The notes below the pieces were generated by a model. It saw only the letters and a list, made by a program, of their open reading frames with translations, did not search any database and was not told the DNA's origin. A DNA stretch of 64,000 nt from Zantedeschia hybrid cultivar (taxonomy: Eukaryota > Streptophyta > Magnoliopsida > Alismatales > Araceae). The translations under genes were made by a program, and so were the position numbers. The DNA lies in contig JARZZO010000004.1 of assembly GCA_030544215.1 (NCBI GenBank), positions 12,450,501-12,514,500 on the forward strand. The letters are read 5' to 3'. Shown here one piece after another: positions 46,919 through 57,272 of this stretch; position 1 is the stretch's first letter, and each line of letters opens with the position of its first letter.

Positions 46919-47516
46919 AACGGGCTGAAGATCGGACTGGTAAATGGGCCTAGAGGGTCACACGCAATAAGATTCTCAGTCGGTGGTACATAAGTGGGAT
47001 TTATATTAACTCGGGGACTTTTGTGAAAAGTCGCGCCGACTTAATATATATACGCGCTGTTGAGAAACCCTGGGCCAAGCTCCAGGACTTCCCTTGCTAG
47101 CCATCACCCCCCCCTTTCTCTCTCCTCCTCTGGGCGTCCCGTTCGAGGCGCAGAGACAGTTTCCGTCTCCGCCGCGTGTGATTCCCGAAAGTCAGGAATT
47201 CCCGTTGGCAGAATTTCCACAATCGTTGCGGCGACGGATCTTCAGCGAGCGAGCTGAAACGGACGAGGGATCGAGGACGAACCACCACAGAGGATCGCGT
47301 GGATACCGCTGGAGGGCGGACGCTTGTGCGGCTTGCGGCATCACCTCGACGGAACCGAGACGGAAGCGGATTCGAATCCGCGCACGGTAATCGGATTACT
47401 TCTCGTAGTTTTCGGTTTGAGTTTTTCGTTCCGAATCGGATCAGCGGGCATCGGGCGGGTTTAATTTCTGTTCATCGTTTCCGCTGCGTTCTACGCGTCC
47501 CGCCCGGATCCCAACA

Positions 47517-47839
47517 GAGGCGCCAAGAGTTGGGCATGATCTGCCCCGACGCCAACTAAAGTAATAGAGAAGCCTCTCCACGCACACTGGGATCGACAAA
47601 CGGGAGCCCACGTCAAACGTGGCTTGGTAATCCATGAATGAGAGGCTCCTCCTACTGTGGATACGCTCGTTGCCGTGAGGGACGCCAAATTGGTACTCCT
47701 CCGAGATGTTAAACTTCGCCCGGATCTCTGCCAGGCGCCTTTCTGAGCATGTGGAAGGCTGCATCGCTTGAGGATCGGCCTCGACCCCCAGGGAGTAAGA
47801 CATGTCCCTGGATGCCTGTCCTGCATGACGAGCCATCAA
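47517..47839 (-). pseudogene. Decayed antisense PF04195-like gene of an old Tat element, upstream part
   Basis: From 47839 the minus strand reads a start-like 'MMARHAGQ' and then 'RLAEIRAKFNISEEYQFGVPHGNERIHS' and 'SFMDYQATFDVGSRL', which fits the N-terminal part of PF04195-type proteins. Similarity shifts frame near 47590 ('VGADHAQLLAP') and is cut by the Copia-like LTR. It picks up again at 31529 on the far side. This shows which element the LTR landed in. Confidence 0.6.
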
Positions 47840-48205
47840 GGTGCAAAGAGCAGAAGAACAAGTGGCTTGAGGGGAAGGAAGAAAGATGGAAGTAAGAAAT
47901 TCAGGCAGAAGGTTCTGTCTGAGATGGCCTTCTGCCCTTGGTCTAGGGGGGCTTTTATCTCCCTACGATTCTTGCCGAAAACGTCCGTTTTGCGTGATGC
48001 TTCGCCTCCCTTGACAGGCGAAAAGACGGCAAGTGTGCCTGCCGAACCAGCATCAGCGAACAGGCACGACACGTCTACTGTTTAAATCATAACCTCCCGC
48101 CCTAAGATTAAAGGGCAGACGTTTCCCATCAGCATTTAATTCACTAGCCCATTTCCGTCTAGCTGCTCCGGAGGTCGTATCCTGCCCTTCAGAGCAGGGT
48201 CCTAG
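47840..48205. other. Interior of the old Tat relic
   Basis: Upstream region of the decayed antisense gene, before the relic LTR. Nothing else recognised. Confidence 0.4.
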
Positions 48206-48708
48206 TGAGAGGGCCCAGTTTCAGCCCATTAACCAGATGGGTCGGCCCGTGTGTTTGGGCTCCCGCGGGGGCCCTTGAGTCCGAAACGGACCCCGACGCC
48301 TTGTGTGGACGGGAAGACTTCCTGCCGAAGGAAGTCTCTTTCTGGATCTTCTTCAGATATGCAAATAAAGGAAATCGGAGCCAGATAAGGGAAGCTAGAG
48401 TGTCGTCCCACTTGAGGATCGAGCGCCCTCGATACATCTTCTGCTTGGACTCAAGTATTACCTTAGATCCATCCTTATAAAAAGGGACCCCCTGGTAAGC
48501 TCATGAGGTATGTTCTCCAGCTCGATTCTTTACTCTCTCTCTCCACCCTTGCATATTTTGACTTAGGCATCGGAAGGTGTTCTCCTGGATCGCAACAGGG
48601 GTCTCCTTTAATTTGGTATTTGTCTTGTAAGAGCGTGGGGAGCTTTTTATGATTTGGAGGAGTCTCAGTCGTCTGATTTCGATCGGATGAATTTTCGACT
48701 CAACATCA
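48206..48708 (+). repeat. 3' LTR of the old Tat relic
   Basis: The segment starts tgagagggccc after a weak purine run and ends caacatca, like the other Tat LTRs here. It has a TATA-like cttataaaaagg at about 48473-48484. Its 5' partner is not in view, so the boundaries rest on ends and position alone. Confidence 0.5.
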
Positions 48709-49259
48709 TTCGACCTTATTTGAATTATAATAGGAAAAATTGCCCTGCCCTCCTGTCAGGGGGTTCAGCTTATTTTCTCCTCCTTGTTAGAAAACTCTTT
48801 GCCTTGCATCCCTACTTTTTGGAGGATTTTTTTTTTCCTCCCCAACGTCATCAACTTTCTTCTAAATAGTCATATTATCTTCCTTGTCCTATTCATGTGT
48901 CCCATCTGCGGCAATAAAGGCGCGTGTCAAATGAATTGTTTTTTTCAAATCATGCCATTCGATCCTTAATCGAATGGCCTAAAAAAACAAAAAAGAAAAA
49001 TGGTAGACTTAGCCCTTGGGGTTGTGCCCTTCGTTGGGGCTTTATTATCTCATTTTTTTTAAAATGTTTTCTGGTCGATCAAAAAAAAAAAAACGGATGG
49101 TATGAACGTGTAGATCCCATTGGGGGCTTCCTACAACCAAAATATTTTTTTCATTAAGTGTAGTTCAACATTTATAATATAATGCTTGAAAAGTTGACAT
49201 CTTTGATAACTTAGTACCTTCACATTTAAAATATTAATGTCATAAGTGTTACAGGCTTA

Positions 49260-49523
49260 GGCAGCGTTTGGAAACAAAGTTGGCTTTGAATTTTCTATCA
49301 TTAGGAGAAAAAGTGAGGGAACAAAGGGGAGATATGCATTGAATGCTTTGTTTTTCATTTTTTTTCTTCAGAGATATAGAAAGAAGAGATGTACTTTTTC
49401 TTGTCTCTCTACCTTTTTCAAAAGCCGGTAGTGAAGAGCTTTCGGATATTTTCAATGATTAGCGGGAGACAATACTTTTTCTAAAATCTAATTTTTTTTC
49501 AATGTTTGTTTCCAAATGATACC
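49260..49523. mobile_element. Tourist-like MITE inside the inverted-repeat element
   Basis: The left end ggcagcgtttggaaacaa and the reversed right end ggtatcatttggaaacaa match at 14 of 18 positions. Three-base flanks are tta and taa, close to the TTA-type target site of PIF/Harbinger elements. Length is 264 bp, with no coding capacity. Confidence 0.6.
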
Positions 49524-49784
49524 TAAGTATTAAAGAGTTAACACAAGATACGAGTGTTATGGCCATTCTCCAAAAGATTGCAAATGTGGGGAAGGAAAAA
49601 ATAAATGTTAAGTATTAAACGTTAATGTATTAAGATATTAATATTATCTAATATTTAATTCTTTAAATCTTTAAAACGTAAACTATTATTAAATTTTAAA
49701 AAATTAAGTTTTAAAGAATTAAGTTTTAAAGACTTAAAGAAGTAAATATTAGGCAATATATTAATATCTTAATGCCTTAGCGCC

Positions 49785-50010
49785 AGTTTGATAGGAAAAT
49801 AAGAGTAGAATAGGGTCTTATTCCTAGAAGTTATATACCACGTTAGAATTATTTGTACTAGAATAAGAAGAATAAACAATTCGACTTTAGACCCAAGAAT
49901 TACTTATTCTTCCTATTCTATCAGTAAGTCCTACAAAACGTATCAAAATTAAACACTCCTTATTCTAGAATAAGTAATTCTGAATAACCTATTTAGAATT
50001 AGACGGCAGG
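49785..50010 (-). repeat. MITE-like repeat, copy 2
   Basis: Reverse-complement match to the repeat split by element A, with shared 'taagaataa' palindromes and 'taattctaacgtgg'-type words. It lies inside the inverted-repeat element. Ends are approximate. Confidence 0.65.
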
Positions 50011-50622
50011 TTTTGGAAAAAAACAATTAGTTTGCAGCGTTTCTTTATTGCTGTTGACAGGACAAGTGAATAGGACAAGATAACACTTATACATTATGTT
50101 AATTCTTTAACATTCATGACCTTAAAATGTGAAAGTATTAAATTATCAAAGATGTCAACTTTTAAAGTATTATATTATAAATATTAAATTACACTTATTA
50201 TTTTGAAAAAATATTTTAGTTGTAAGTAGCCCTCGATGAGATCTACCTTCCGTATCATCCGATTTTCTTTTTGATCAACTAAAAAAATAATAAAAAAAAG
50301 AGAATAAAGTTCCAACGAAGGGCACAACTCTAAAGACTAAACCTATTATTTTTTATTTTTTTATTTTTTTAGACCATCGGACTAAGGATCGAATGGCAAA
50401 ATTTGAAAAAACAATTCATTTGGCACGTATCATTATTGCCGCAGAAGGGAACAGGTGAATAGGACAAAGGATGCAATCTGGTTGGGGAGGAAAAAAACAT
50501 AAACTCCCCAAAAAGTAGGGAGTGCAAGGCAAGATATTTTCTTACAAGGAGGAGGAAATAAGCCAGATGCCAAAAAAGCCGGACCCCTGAGGGGGAGGGC
50601 CGATCAATTTTCCCATTATAAT

Positions 50623-51073
50623 GTCAGGAATGACTAAATGTGATGAACCACTAATGTATACATTCTAATACATTACCATATGGGAGTCGGCTCGACTTGT
50701 ACATTCTGCACCCAGTCTCCTTGGACCGTCCGAGTACACCCAAGGCCGATGAATCCAGAGATTCATGTATCTTGTACACTCGTATAGTCGTACCTGGCGA
50801 GACAGAATTCTATGGGCCCGTGATTGTGGCACAATGGCTTTTGGTTCCTTACTTTTACCCACTTTGGACGTACATTAGTTACCAAAAGGAATCACAGTTC
50901 ATGGGCTGATCGCCCCACCCGCCGACAGAACTGGGCCGTGCCATTAAATGGACTCACACGACCGTATATCGATTCGACAGTGCAGCTGATCACGTTAAGG
51001 ACGTGTTGGCACGCTATATAATTTGAGGTAGTTCAGGTATAAGAGGCGTTTCAATCCAGCCATTGATGATGGC
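50623..51073. other. Unassigned intergenic sequence
   Basis: No gene or repeat boundary recognised. Confidence 0.4.
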
Positions 51074-51081
51074 CTTTGAAG

Positions 51082-51268
51082 TAAGGTTTGCCGACTCGAA
51101 GAGTTAGATCGACTCGGATCACTCATAATTCGTTACGAGTCGGATCGACTCGACCGAATCACATGGAAAAGTTCTTTCAAATCGCACAGATTCGATTTAG
51201 TTGCACCGACTCAAATTTACCCTGATACGGTACGAGTTGTCCGAATCGATCTGCTATGACAAACCATG
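51082..51268 (+). mobile_element. hAT-like MITE, copy 1 (187 bp, TSD ctttgaag)
   Basis: The 8-bp duplication ctttgaag stands at 51074-51081 and 51269-51276. Ends are taaggtttg and, reversed, catggtttg. Inside are several 'gactcg/cgagtc' words able to pair. It shares length and sequence with 56190-56376. Confidence 0.85.
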
Positions 51269-51276
51269 CTTTGAAG

Positions 51277-52011
51277 GTCCTAATAAATTATTTTGAATAG
51301 AACTAACCAGAATGAAGAAAAAAATAAGTCATCGAGAGTAAATCTTACCAGTGTGACTGTCCAAGATTAATTGAATACATATCCTCATCCCTCGTCCAGA
51401 CAACAGATCGACTTCTGAAAAAAAATTGGCGAGAGATTTATCGAGAGCTGAGAGAGAGAATGCACATGACTATTAATCTGTACTAGGTAAACGTTGCCTT
51501 CAAATTAATATCGGTGGTGGCGTTATTTATTTCATTAGTTGTGTTGCTTGATAGAATCCTATGATCTGCACGTAACAGCTACGTACCCATTCGACTTATG
51601 ATCCGGGCAGTCGGCCTAACCTTGCAACTTATTTATCTTGTTAATAAATGACCCATTTTTCTCAACATGTAAAGTTTGATTATGGGTATCACGAGAGCCC
51701 TACGCCTCATGTGTCTTGCCCCCAGGGTGGGAGGCCTCATCACTTGCTCAACCACCTCTCTTTTAATGGAACTGCCTCCATCTCTTCCCCATTCAACAAG
51801 TCTTCCAAGAGCTAAACCAGTACACAGGAGACGAGATTTCTGGGGGTGGCGAATGGAATTGGGTGAGTCGTTGGCCATTTAATTATGAAGGACAGGGGAG
51901 GGAACGCTTGCAAGGCATGCCTACATCACCTTGTTAGTACAAGTCGGCAAAAAGTTACCTTTCTTTGCTCAGAACTCTCACCGAGTCGGGATTTGACAGA
52001 AAGGTTGATTG
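51277..52011. other. Unassigned intergenic sequence
   Basis: No supported feature. Confidence 0.4.
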
Positions 52012-52016
52012 GGAAG

Positions 52017-52697
52017 TGTAGCGGCTGAAAATTGGTCGGACTGCTATTTGATCGAAAATTCTAGACTACTCGATAGAATTTATTTGATGGTAGAAACGCT
52101 CATAGTAGAACTTGTAAGAGGAGGAACAAAAGCGTCAGGAGATCCTCCGATCTGGCGGAGAGTAAAATCTTTCGATGCTTAAGTTAGATTTTAGAAGACG
52201 AAAGTTTGTTAGGAATTTTTCATGCTAAAAAAAACATATCTTGCTCTGAAGAGGATCCAGAGATTATATGATCTCTTTTCAAGGTGTCCTGGAGATAGTT
52301 TCTTTCGAAGAAGCGATTTGTTCACGACTGGATCCTCCTGATTAGGGAGATCGTGGGATATTAGGCAAGTTAGGACCTTCCCATAACTATATTGGACGGA
52401 TCCCGCGGTCCTGCCATAAGTAGACAGTTAAGTCTGTAGGACCTGCCTGATGGTGAGGATATGTGATGAGGTGCTCGTAGGAGGGTTTTGCCGAGACCCT
52501 GGGAGATCTCAGGAGTGAAAATTGGACTTCATATTGAAAGATCCAAAATCCTGAAGCTGATGGGCTCAAGATTCGGCCTTTATTACACAGGCCGGGGCTC
52601 TGAGTGTCGTGTGACTCTTTGCGCTGTCTCCGACCTAGGCCTTTGGGCCTGCGTACTTGATGGACTAAATTGGGTTGAGTCCAATTTCCCCTTATTA
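52017..52697 (+). mobile_element. Probable solo LTR (681 bp), TSD ggaag
   Basis: The segment begins tgtagcggctg and ends ccccttatta, with ggaag at 52012-52016 and 52698-52702. The end is TA where CA is expected. Internal order of words resembles the solo LTR at 25150-26016. A single base change at the tip would explain the ending. Confidence 0.6.
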
Positions 52698-52702
52698 GGA
52701 AG

Positions 52703-53336
52703 CATTAAAAATATATATAACTTAGCAAAGAAAAGTTACAATATAAATTCAAAAGGATTACTTTCTTTAAAAAATAGTCCATATAAGATTAGTTATTAAA
52801 TCATGATTATTTACATTGCAAGTTTTTAAATTTAGGTAGACTTTAAACTTTCTTCTAATAGATTATAATTAATCTGTGTAAGAATAAGATAAAAAAGTGT
52901 GATGAAATTATAATCTTTTTATAAGATTACAGATTTATGTTACATTGGAGGAGTGGGTGTTAGTTTTGTCATCCAAAAGGGTAAATAGGGGACAGTGGAT
53001 GCCACTCCATCTCTTTGGCTTCCAATGGAACGAGATCGTTTTGTTTGGACTTCAGTATATCCCCATACAATAATAAGGTGGGTAAATAAGTCGTTTACAT
53101 TCGAAGTGATATCATCGACGAAGCACACCACACTATCTTTTGTTGAGTCTTGAGGCGCATCAAAGTCTAGACAAAATGGTCTAAATAATCTCACTTTCAA
53201 TGGGAGGGAGCCGAGTCCACCGGTTTTCTGGTGTCTAGTATTTAGGGGTGGTAGGGAAGAGCTCGTGCAGTCATTTAATTCTCCCAGGCCAGCTAACTAC
53301 ACATGGCATTTCCCCACCGCTGCATGCCTTTACACA
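52703..53336. other. Distal upstream region of the P450 gene
   Basis: AT-rich intergenic DNA, no supported gene. Confidence 0.4.
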
Positions 53337-53370
<34 letters not shown>

Positions 53371-53384
53371 ACACACACACACAT
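53337..53384. repeat. (CT)n-(CA)n compound microsatellite
   Basis: A CT run of about 19 bases passes into a CA run of about 30 bases with one interruption, some 570 bp upstream of the P450 start codon. Confidence 0.9.
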
Positions 53385-53687
53385 CGCCTACCTAGCTCGC
53401 CTGGGTTTCCGCATGGCGTATATATCTACCTAATAACTGTCATTGCTAGATATACGTGCACCATGTATCGACCCCCACCATCTCGATCCAATGTCGCCAG
53501 CCAGCCCATTCGATCGTCTCCTGCGACGCACAGCATCCAGAGAGACGGTTAGCAGGTGGAGCAGTGTTAAATGCTTCGTTTCCCCACCCCCACCAAATTT
53601 TTCCGGCTCCTCTTTTATGACATCTACCCTTTCCCTTCTCTATCCTTTCTTGTGTGCTCCTTTAATTCTTCACACACAGGCACAGCC

Positions 53688-53690
<3 letters not shown>

Positions 53691-53722
<32 letters not shown>
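53691..53722. repeat. (CT)n microsatellite upstream of the P450
   Basis: About 16 CT units stand 230 bp before the start codon. Pyrimidine runs at this place are common in the core promoter or 5' leader of plant genes. Confidence 0.9.
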
Positions 53723-53727
<5 letters not shown>

Positions 53728-53785
53728 TTTCCTTCTCATAAAGAGAAGAGAAGCCATGACGATGGCGAGAGAAACGCCCCATACA

Positions 53786-53793
53786 GATATATA
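53786..53793 (+). promoter_or_regulatory. Possible TATA box of the P450 gene
   Basis: The sequence atatatac lies about 160 bp before the start codon and after the CT run. Other TATA-like words occur at about 53419, so this choice is tentative. Confidence 0.3.
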
Positions 53794-53951
53794 CATCATG
53801 GCCTCACTCTTCTGTTGATCAGCTACTCCTCCTCCAAAGTCCGAACAGTCTTGTGCAGCTGAGAGCACACACCCACACACAGCAGCCGTCTCACTCACCT
53901 GAAAGATAGATAGATATCTCGCGCATCTAGACTAGCAGCTAGTCGACGATC

Positions 53952-55532
53952 ATGGCTTCCTCCGCCCTCTTAGGCGAGCCGTCCGTCGACATTTCCTCTC
54001 TGTTCTCCGCCTCCCGACACCTCCTGCTCGCCTTGCTGGCCTTGGCCGTGCCGCTCTTCCTCCTGCTGTCGCGCAAGATGAAGCGGGGCAAGCCCGCCTG
54101 GAACCTGCCGCCCGGCCCACCGGGCTGGCCCATCGTCGGCAACCTCTTCCAGGTGGGCTTCTCCGGGAAGCCCTTCATACACTACGTGCGGGACATCCGG
54201 CCCCAATACGGGCCCATATTCACGCTGCGCATGGGGGCGCGCACCCTGGTGGTGGTGAGCAGTCCGGAGCTGGCCCACGAGGCCCTCATCCAGAAGGGGC
54301 CGGTGTTCGCGTCCCGCCCCGCCGAGAACCCCACCCGCAACATCTTCAGCAGCCACAAGTTCACCGTCAACTCCGCCCTCTACGGCCCCGAATGGCGCTC
54401 CCTCCGCCGGAACATGGTCTCCGGCATGCTCTCCACCACCCGCCTGCGCGAGTTCTGGGGCGTTCGCCGCGACGCCATGGACCGCTTCATCGCCCGCCTC
54501 CTCGCCGAGGCGGACGCCAACGGCGGCGCCGTCTGGGTGCTGCGCAACGCCCGCTTCGCCGTCTTCTGCATCCTGCTGGCCATGTGCTTCGGCCTCGACC
54601 TCGCCGAGGACGAGATCCTCAACATCGACCAGGTGCTGAAGCGAGTCCTGCTGGTGCTCAACCCCCGCATGGATGACTTCCTCCCGCTGCTCGTCCCCTT
54701 CTTCGCCCGCCAGCGCCGGGAGGCCATGCGGGTGCGCCAGCTGCAGATCGACACCCTGGTCCCTCTCATCGAGCGCCGCCGGGCAGTGCTCCGAGGCGAC
54801 CCCGCCGCCCAGGACGTGAAGACCGCGGCGCCCTTCTCCTACCTCGATACCCTGCTCGAGCTCAAGGTCGAGGGCAGGAAGTCGTCCCCCACCGACCCGG
54901 AGCTCGTCACCCTCGTCTCCGAATTTATCAACGGCGGCACCGACACGACTGCCACCGCCATCGAGTGGGCCATCGTCCGGGTGATCGAGAACCCCGCCAT
55001 CCAGTCCAGGCTCTACGACGAGATCGCCACGCAGGCCGCCGGCCGCAAGATCGACGAGAACGACCTGGAGAATATGCCGTATCTGCAGGCCTTCGCCAAG
55101 GAGCTGCTGCGGAAGCACCCGCCGACGTACTTCTCGCTGACCCACGCGGTGGTGGAGCCGACGACGCTGGGAGGCTACGACATCCCGCCGGGGGTGAACG
55201 TGGACTTCTACCTGCCGCCCATCTCGGAGGACGCCAGGCTGTGGAAGAACCCGGAGGTGTTCGACCCGGACAGGTTCCTCACCGGCGGGGAGGACGCCGA
55301 CATGATGTGCGTGAAGGGGGTGAGGATGATGCCATTCGGGGCGGGGCGAAGGATCTGCCCCGGGCTGGGGATGGGCATGACGCACATCACCCTCATGGTC
55401 GCCCGCATGGTGCAGGAGTTCGAGTGGTCGGCCCACTCGGAGCAGCCGGGGGTGGAGCTCGACGAGAAGGTCGAGTTCACCGTCGTCATGAAGCGCACGC
55501 TCCGAGCGATGGTCCGCCCTAGGAACAACTAG
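53952..55532 (+). CDS. CYP77A: Cytochrome P450, CYP77A-type fatty-acid oxygenase
   Basis: This is a complete intronless frame of 526 residues, the usual size and structure for CYP77A. A membrane anchor spans about residues 23-40, followed by the basic and proline-rich hinge (PPGPPGWP near 53-60). The I-helix oxygen-binding motif is GGTDTT (328-333), the K-helix ExxR is E384-R387, then FDPDRF, and the heme loop PFGAGRRICPG at 461-471 has the iron ligand Cys469. CYP77A enzymes act on the ER membrane; those studied in Arabidopsis hydroxylate or epoxidise fatty acids in mid-chain and contribute to cutin. The ATG has A at -3 and G at +4. GC is very high, above all at third positions. No defect is visible. 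The subfamily number cannot be given. Confidence 0.95.
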   Translation: MASSALLGEPSVDISSLFSASRHLLLALLALAVPLFLLLSRKMKRGKPAWNLPPGPPGWPIVGNLFQVGFSGKPFIHYVRDIRPQYGPIFTLRMGARTLVVVSSPELAHEALIQKGPVFASRPAENPTRNIFSSHKFTVNSALYGPEWRSLRRNMVSGMLSTTRLREFWGVRRDAMDRFIARLLAEADANGGAVWVLRNARFAVFCILLAMCFGLDLAEDEILNIDQVLKRVLLVLNPRMDDFLPLLVPFFARQRREAMRVRQLQIDTLVPLIERRRAVLRGDPAAQDVKTAAPFSYLDTLLELKVEGRKSSPTDPELVTLVSEFINGGTDTTATAIEWAIVRVIENPAIQSRLYDEIATQAAGRKIDENDLENMPYLQAFAKELLRKHPPTYFSLTHAVVEPTTLGGYDIPPGVNVDFYLPPISEDARLWKNPEVFDPDRFLTGGEDADMMCVKGVRMMPFGAGRRICPGLGMGMTHITLMVARMVQEFEWSAHSEQPGVELDEKVEFTVVMKRTLRAMVRPRNN

Positions 55533-55839
55533 CGGCGGCTTGTCATCACCTGTCAGGTCGGGTTTGCATGATGGCCTTGCCGGCAGGTTAAAGTACTGCA
55601 CGGCGCCGGCGGCAGTAGTATTTGTTTACAGGAAGGAATGAAACAGTGTGAGGTGTGCTCACATTTATTTTGTAGCTACGTACGTTTAATGTCTGGTCAA
55701 TGTTGTTGCTTGTTAACTTTTGCCGGTGATCTATACGACGGCCTGCTTGTGGTTATTTACGTTGCCGTTGAGGGTGGGATTTCAGATTTTTCTTCCGGTT
55801 CCTTTCTTTTACCGAGAATCAAACATATATAACAGGTAG
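55533..55839. other. 3' flank of the P450 gene
   Basis: Probable 3' untranslated region. No canonical AATAAA is obvious in the first 200 bases. Confidence 0.4.
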
Positions 55840-56020
55840 CGCATAAAGTAATTTTTAAGCAGAATAAGTAATTTTTAGGTCTAAAGTGAAATTGTTTATT
55901 CTCTTTATTTAAAGAATAAATAATTCTAACGTGATATAATTTATTCTGTCTATTAAATTATAATTAATTTTATTATAAAGATAAGCCTCTTTACTCTTCT
56001 TCTATTCTTTTATCAAAGTA
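55840..56020 (+). repeat. MITE-like repeat, copy 3 (partial)
   Basis: Same order of words as copy 1 from 'aggtctaaagtgaaattg' through 'aataattctaacgtgatat' to 'cttttatcaaagt', more diverged and shorter at its left end. Confidence 0.55.
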
Positions 56021-56189
56021 ATGCATATTTTAAAAACTAGGCCAGGGTCACATGACACGTACGTGTGTAGGTCTATCGATGGCAAGCGGTTAGCTGTTGG
56101 GTCCTAGTTTTTTATTGTTGGCTTCATTTGTACTTCTCTAGGACTAAATGCACATCACCCAAGGTTAACTTTTAGGCATGTATCTGAAG

Positions 56190-56376
56190 TAAGGTTTGTT
56201 GATTCGATGAGTCGGACCGACTCGGATCTCCCATTGAGTCGGGTCGATTCGTGCCGACTCGTACAAGTTACATGGTTAAATCATACATACTCGATCGAGT
56301 CGCATCAATTCGGATTCGTCTTGATACGGTACGTGTCATTCGAATCAACACGAGTCGATCCGTACAGCAAACCCTA
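56190..56376 (+). mobile_element. hAT-like MITE, copy 2 (187 bp)
   Basis: The flanks are atctgaag (56182-56189) and atatgaag (56377-56384), 7 of 8 identical. Ends are taaggtttg and, reversed, tagggtttg. It has the same length as 51082-51268. Confidence 0.85.
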
Positions 56377-56384
56377 ATATGAAG

Positions 56385-57267
56385 TGTGATTGACGGTAGA
56401 GCACGTGAGTCACTCCTATTGGGGAAGTACATTAATAGCCCCCTATTAGGACGGTTCATTGGTGAGTCCAGTTCTATAATAAGCGCAGCTGAGCATGAAT
56501 ATTGAGGGAAAAAAATGAGTTTTTTTTTTTTTAAAATCTCTTATTTAAAATAAAAAAATTTATCATATAATTTTTTTTAACTATTTTTTTAATAAATCTC
56601 ATCCTCAGCTGCACTTAAAATGATCCAAATTCTTCACGAGGAAAATGGAGTTTGCATATCCTATGAGTGTATGTACCATGATGTGGAGGGGATCATGAGC
56701 CTTCATTTATTTTTGATAAAATCTTATATTTGATGTATTCATAAAAGATTACACAGCACATTCACTTCACTAATGTGATGTAAGATGGCCTATTAATGTC
56801 ATGAACAATATGGATATTAATTTGAAAGAGTATCTTAAAGATGCATCTTAAGAGAGTGGGAACGACACTATCTTACTTTTTTGTTGGAGTTTTATTTATA
56901 GACTGTCACCATTAGTTTCCGTTGTTGCACATTTGTGGTAGGTGTGGGGTAGTATATATGGGTGGTCCCTAATTATGTGGTATTATCTCTAAAGCTATCA
57001 GTGATTTATTTTAACTATCCAGTAACCATTTTCTTTCCCTAAAGCTTAGGATCCGTCTTGGGTAAGAGGGACATCGATCAAATAAAATGCTGATGAAGAC
57101 AACCTACACCCGGATTTGCATGGACGTCCATTTTCGCTTTTCTAAAAGCCTTGTGCACAGCACCATATACGCTTATCAGATCATATTACATAACTTATTT
57201 TAAATATCTTTAAGTCTACTTTCTCATCTATTGTCTAAATCTATAATTAAAAAAGTATTTAAAGAGA
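56385..57267. other. Unassigned intergenic sequence
   Basis: AT-rich, no supported gene or boundary. Confidence 0.4.
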
Positions 57268-57272
57268 ATAAG

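Larger units (their letters stand above)
31530..47516 (+). mobile_element. Copia-like solo LTR, split by element C
   Basis: The left piece is 31530-32511 and the right piece 46924-47516, about 1.57 kb in all. It starts tgtctacta and ends cccaaca; the 'ttccgctgcgtt...cccaaca' ending is usual for plant Copia LTRs. A TATA-like taatatatatac lies at about 47042-47053. It is inserted in the PF04195-like pseudogene: host coding similarity resumes on both sides. The flanks atagg and gaggc are not a clean duplication. Assignment to Copia rests on the ending only. Confidence 0.6.
48724..50622. mobile_element. Long inverted-repeat DNA element (arms about 540 bp)
   Basis: The left arm (48724 to about 49255) and right arm (about 50083-50622) are inverted copies. 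The tips attataatagg and ccattataat face each other. Inside the arms, matched words include 'gaatggc', 'ggcacaactc/gttgtgccc', 'ttgatcaactaaa' and 'atcaaagatgtcaactttt'. About 0.83 kb lies between the arms, with two smaller MITEs in it. No transposase frame. Long arms suggest a Mutator-like nonautonomous element, but I find no 9-bp target duplication. Confidence 0.75.

Noticed and set aside
47060..47390. Small frames in the right part of the Copia-like LTR
   Set aside because: They lie in an LTR near its TATA box and end region and show no protein-like conservation that I can recognise.
53970..55601. A 543-codon open frame on the minus strand across the P450 gene
   Set aside because: It is the mirror of a GC-rich coding sequence. 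It is dominated by H, R, G, D and E repeats and has no family features, whereas the plus strand has every P450 motif.
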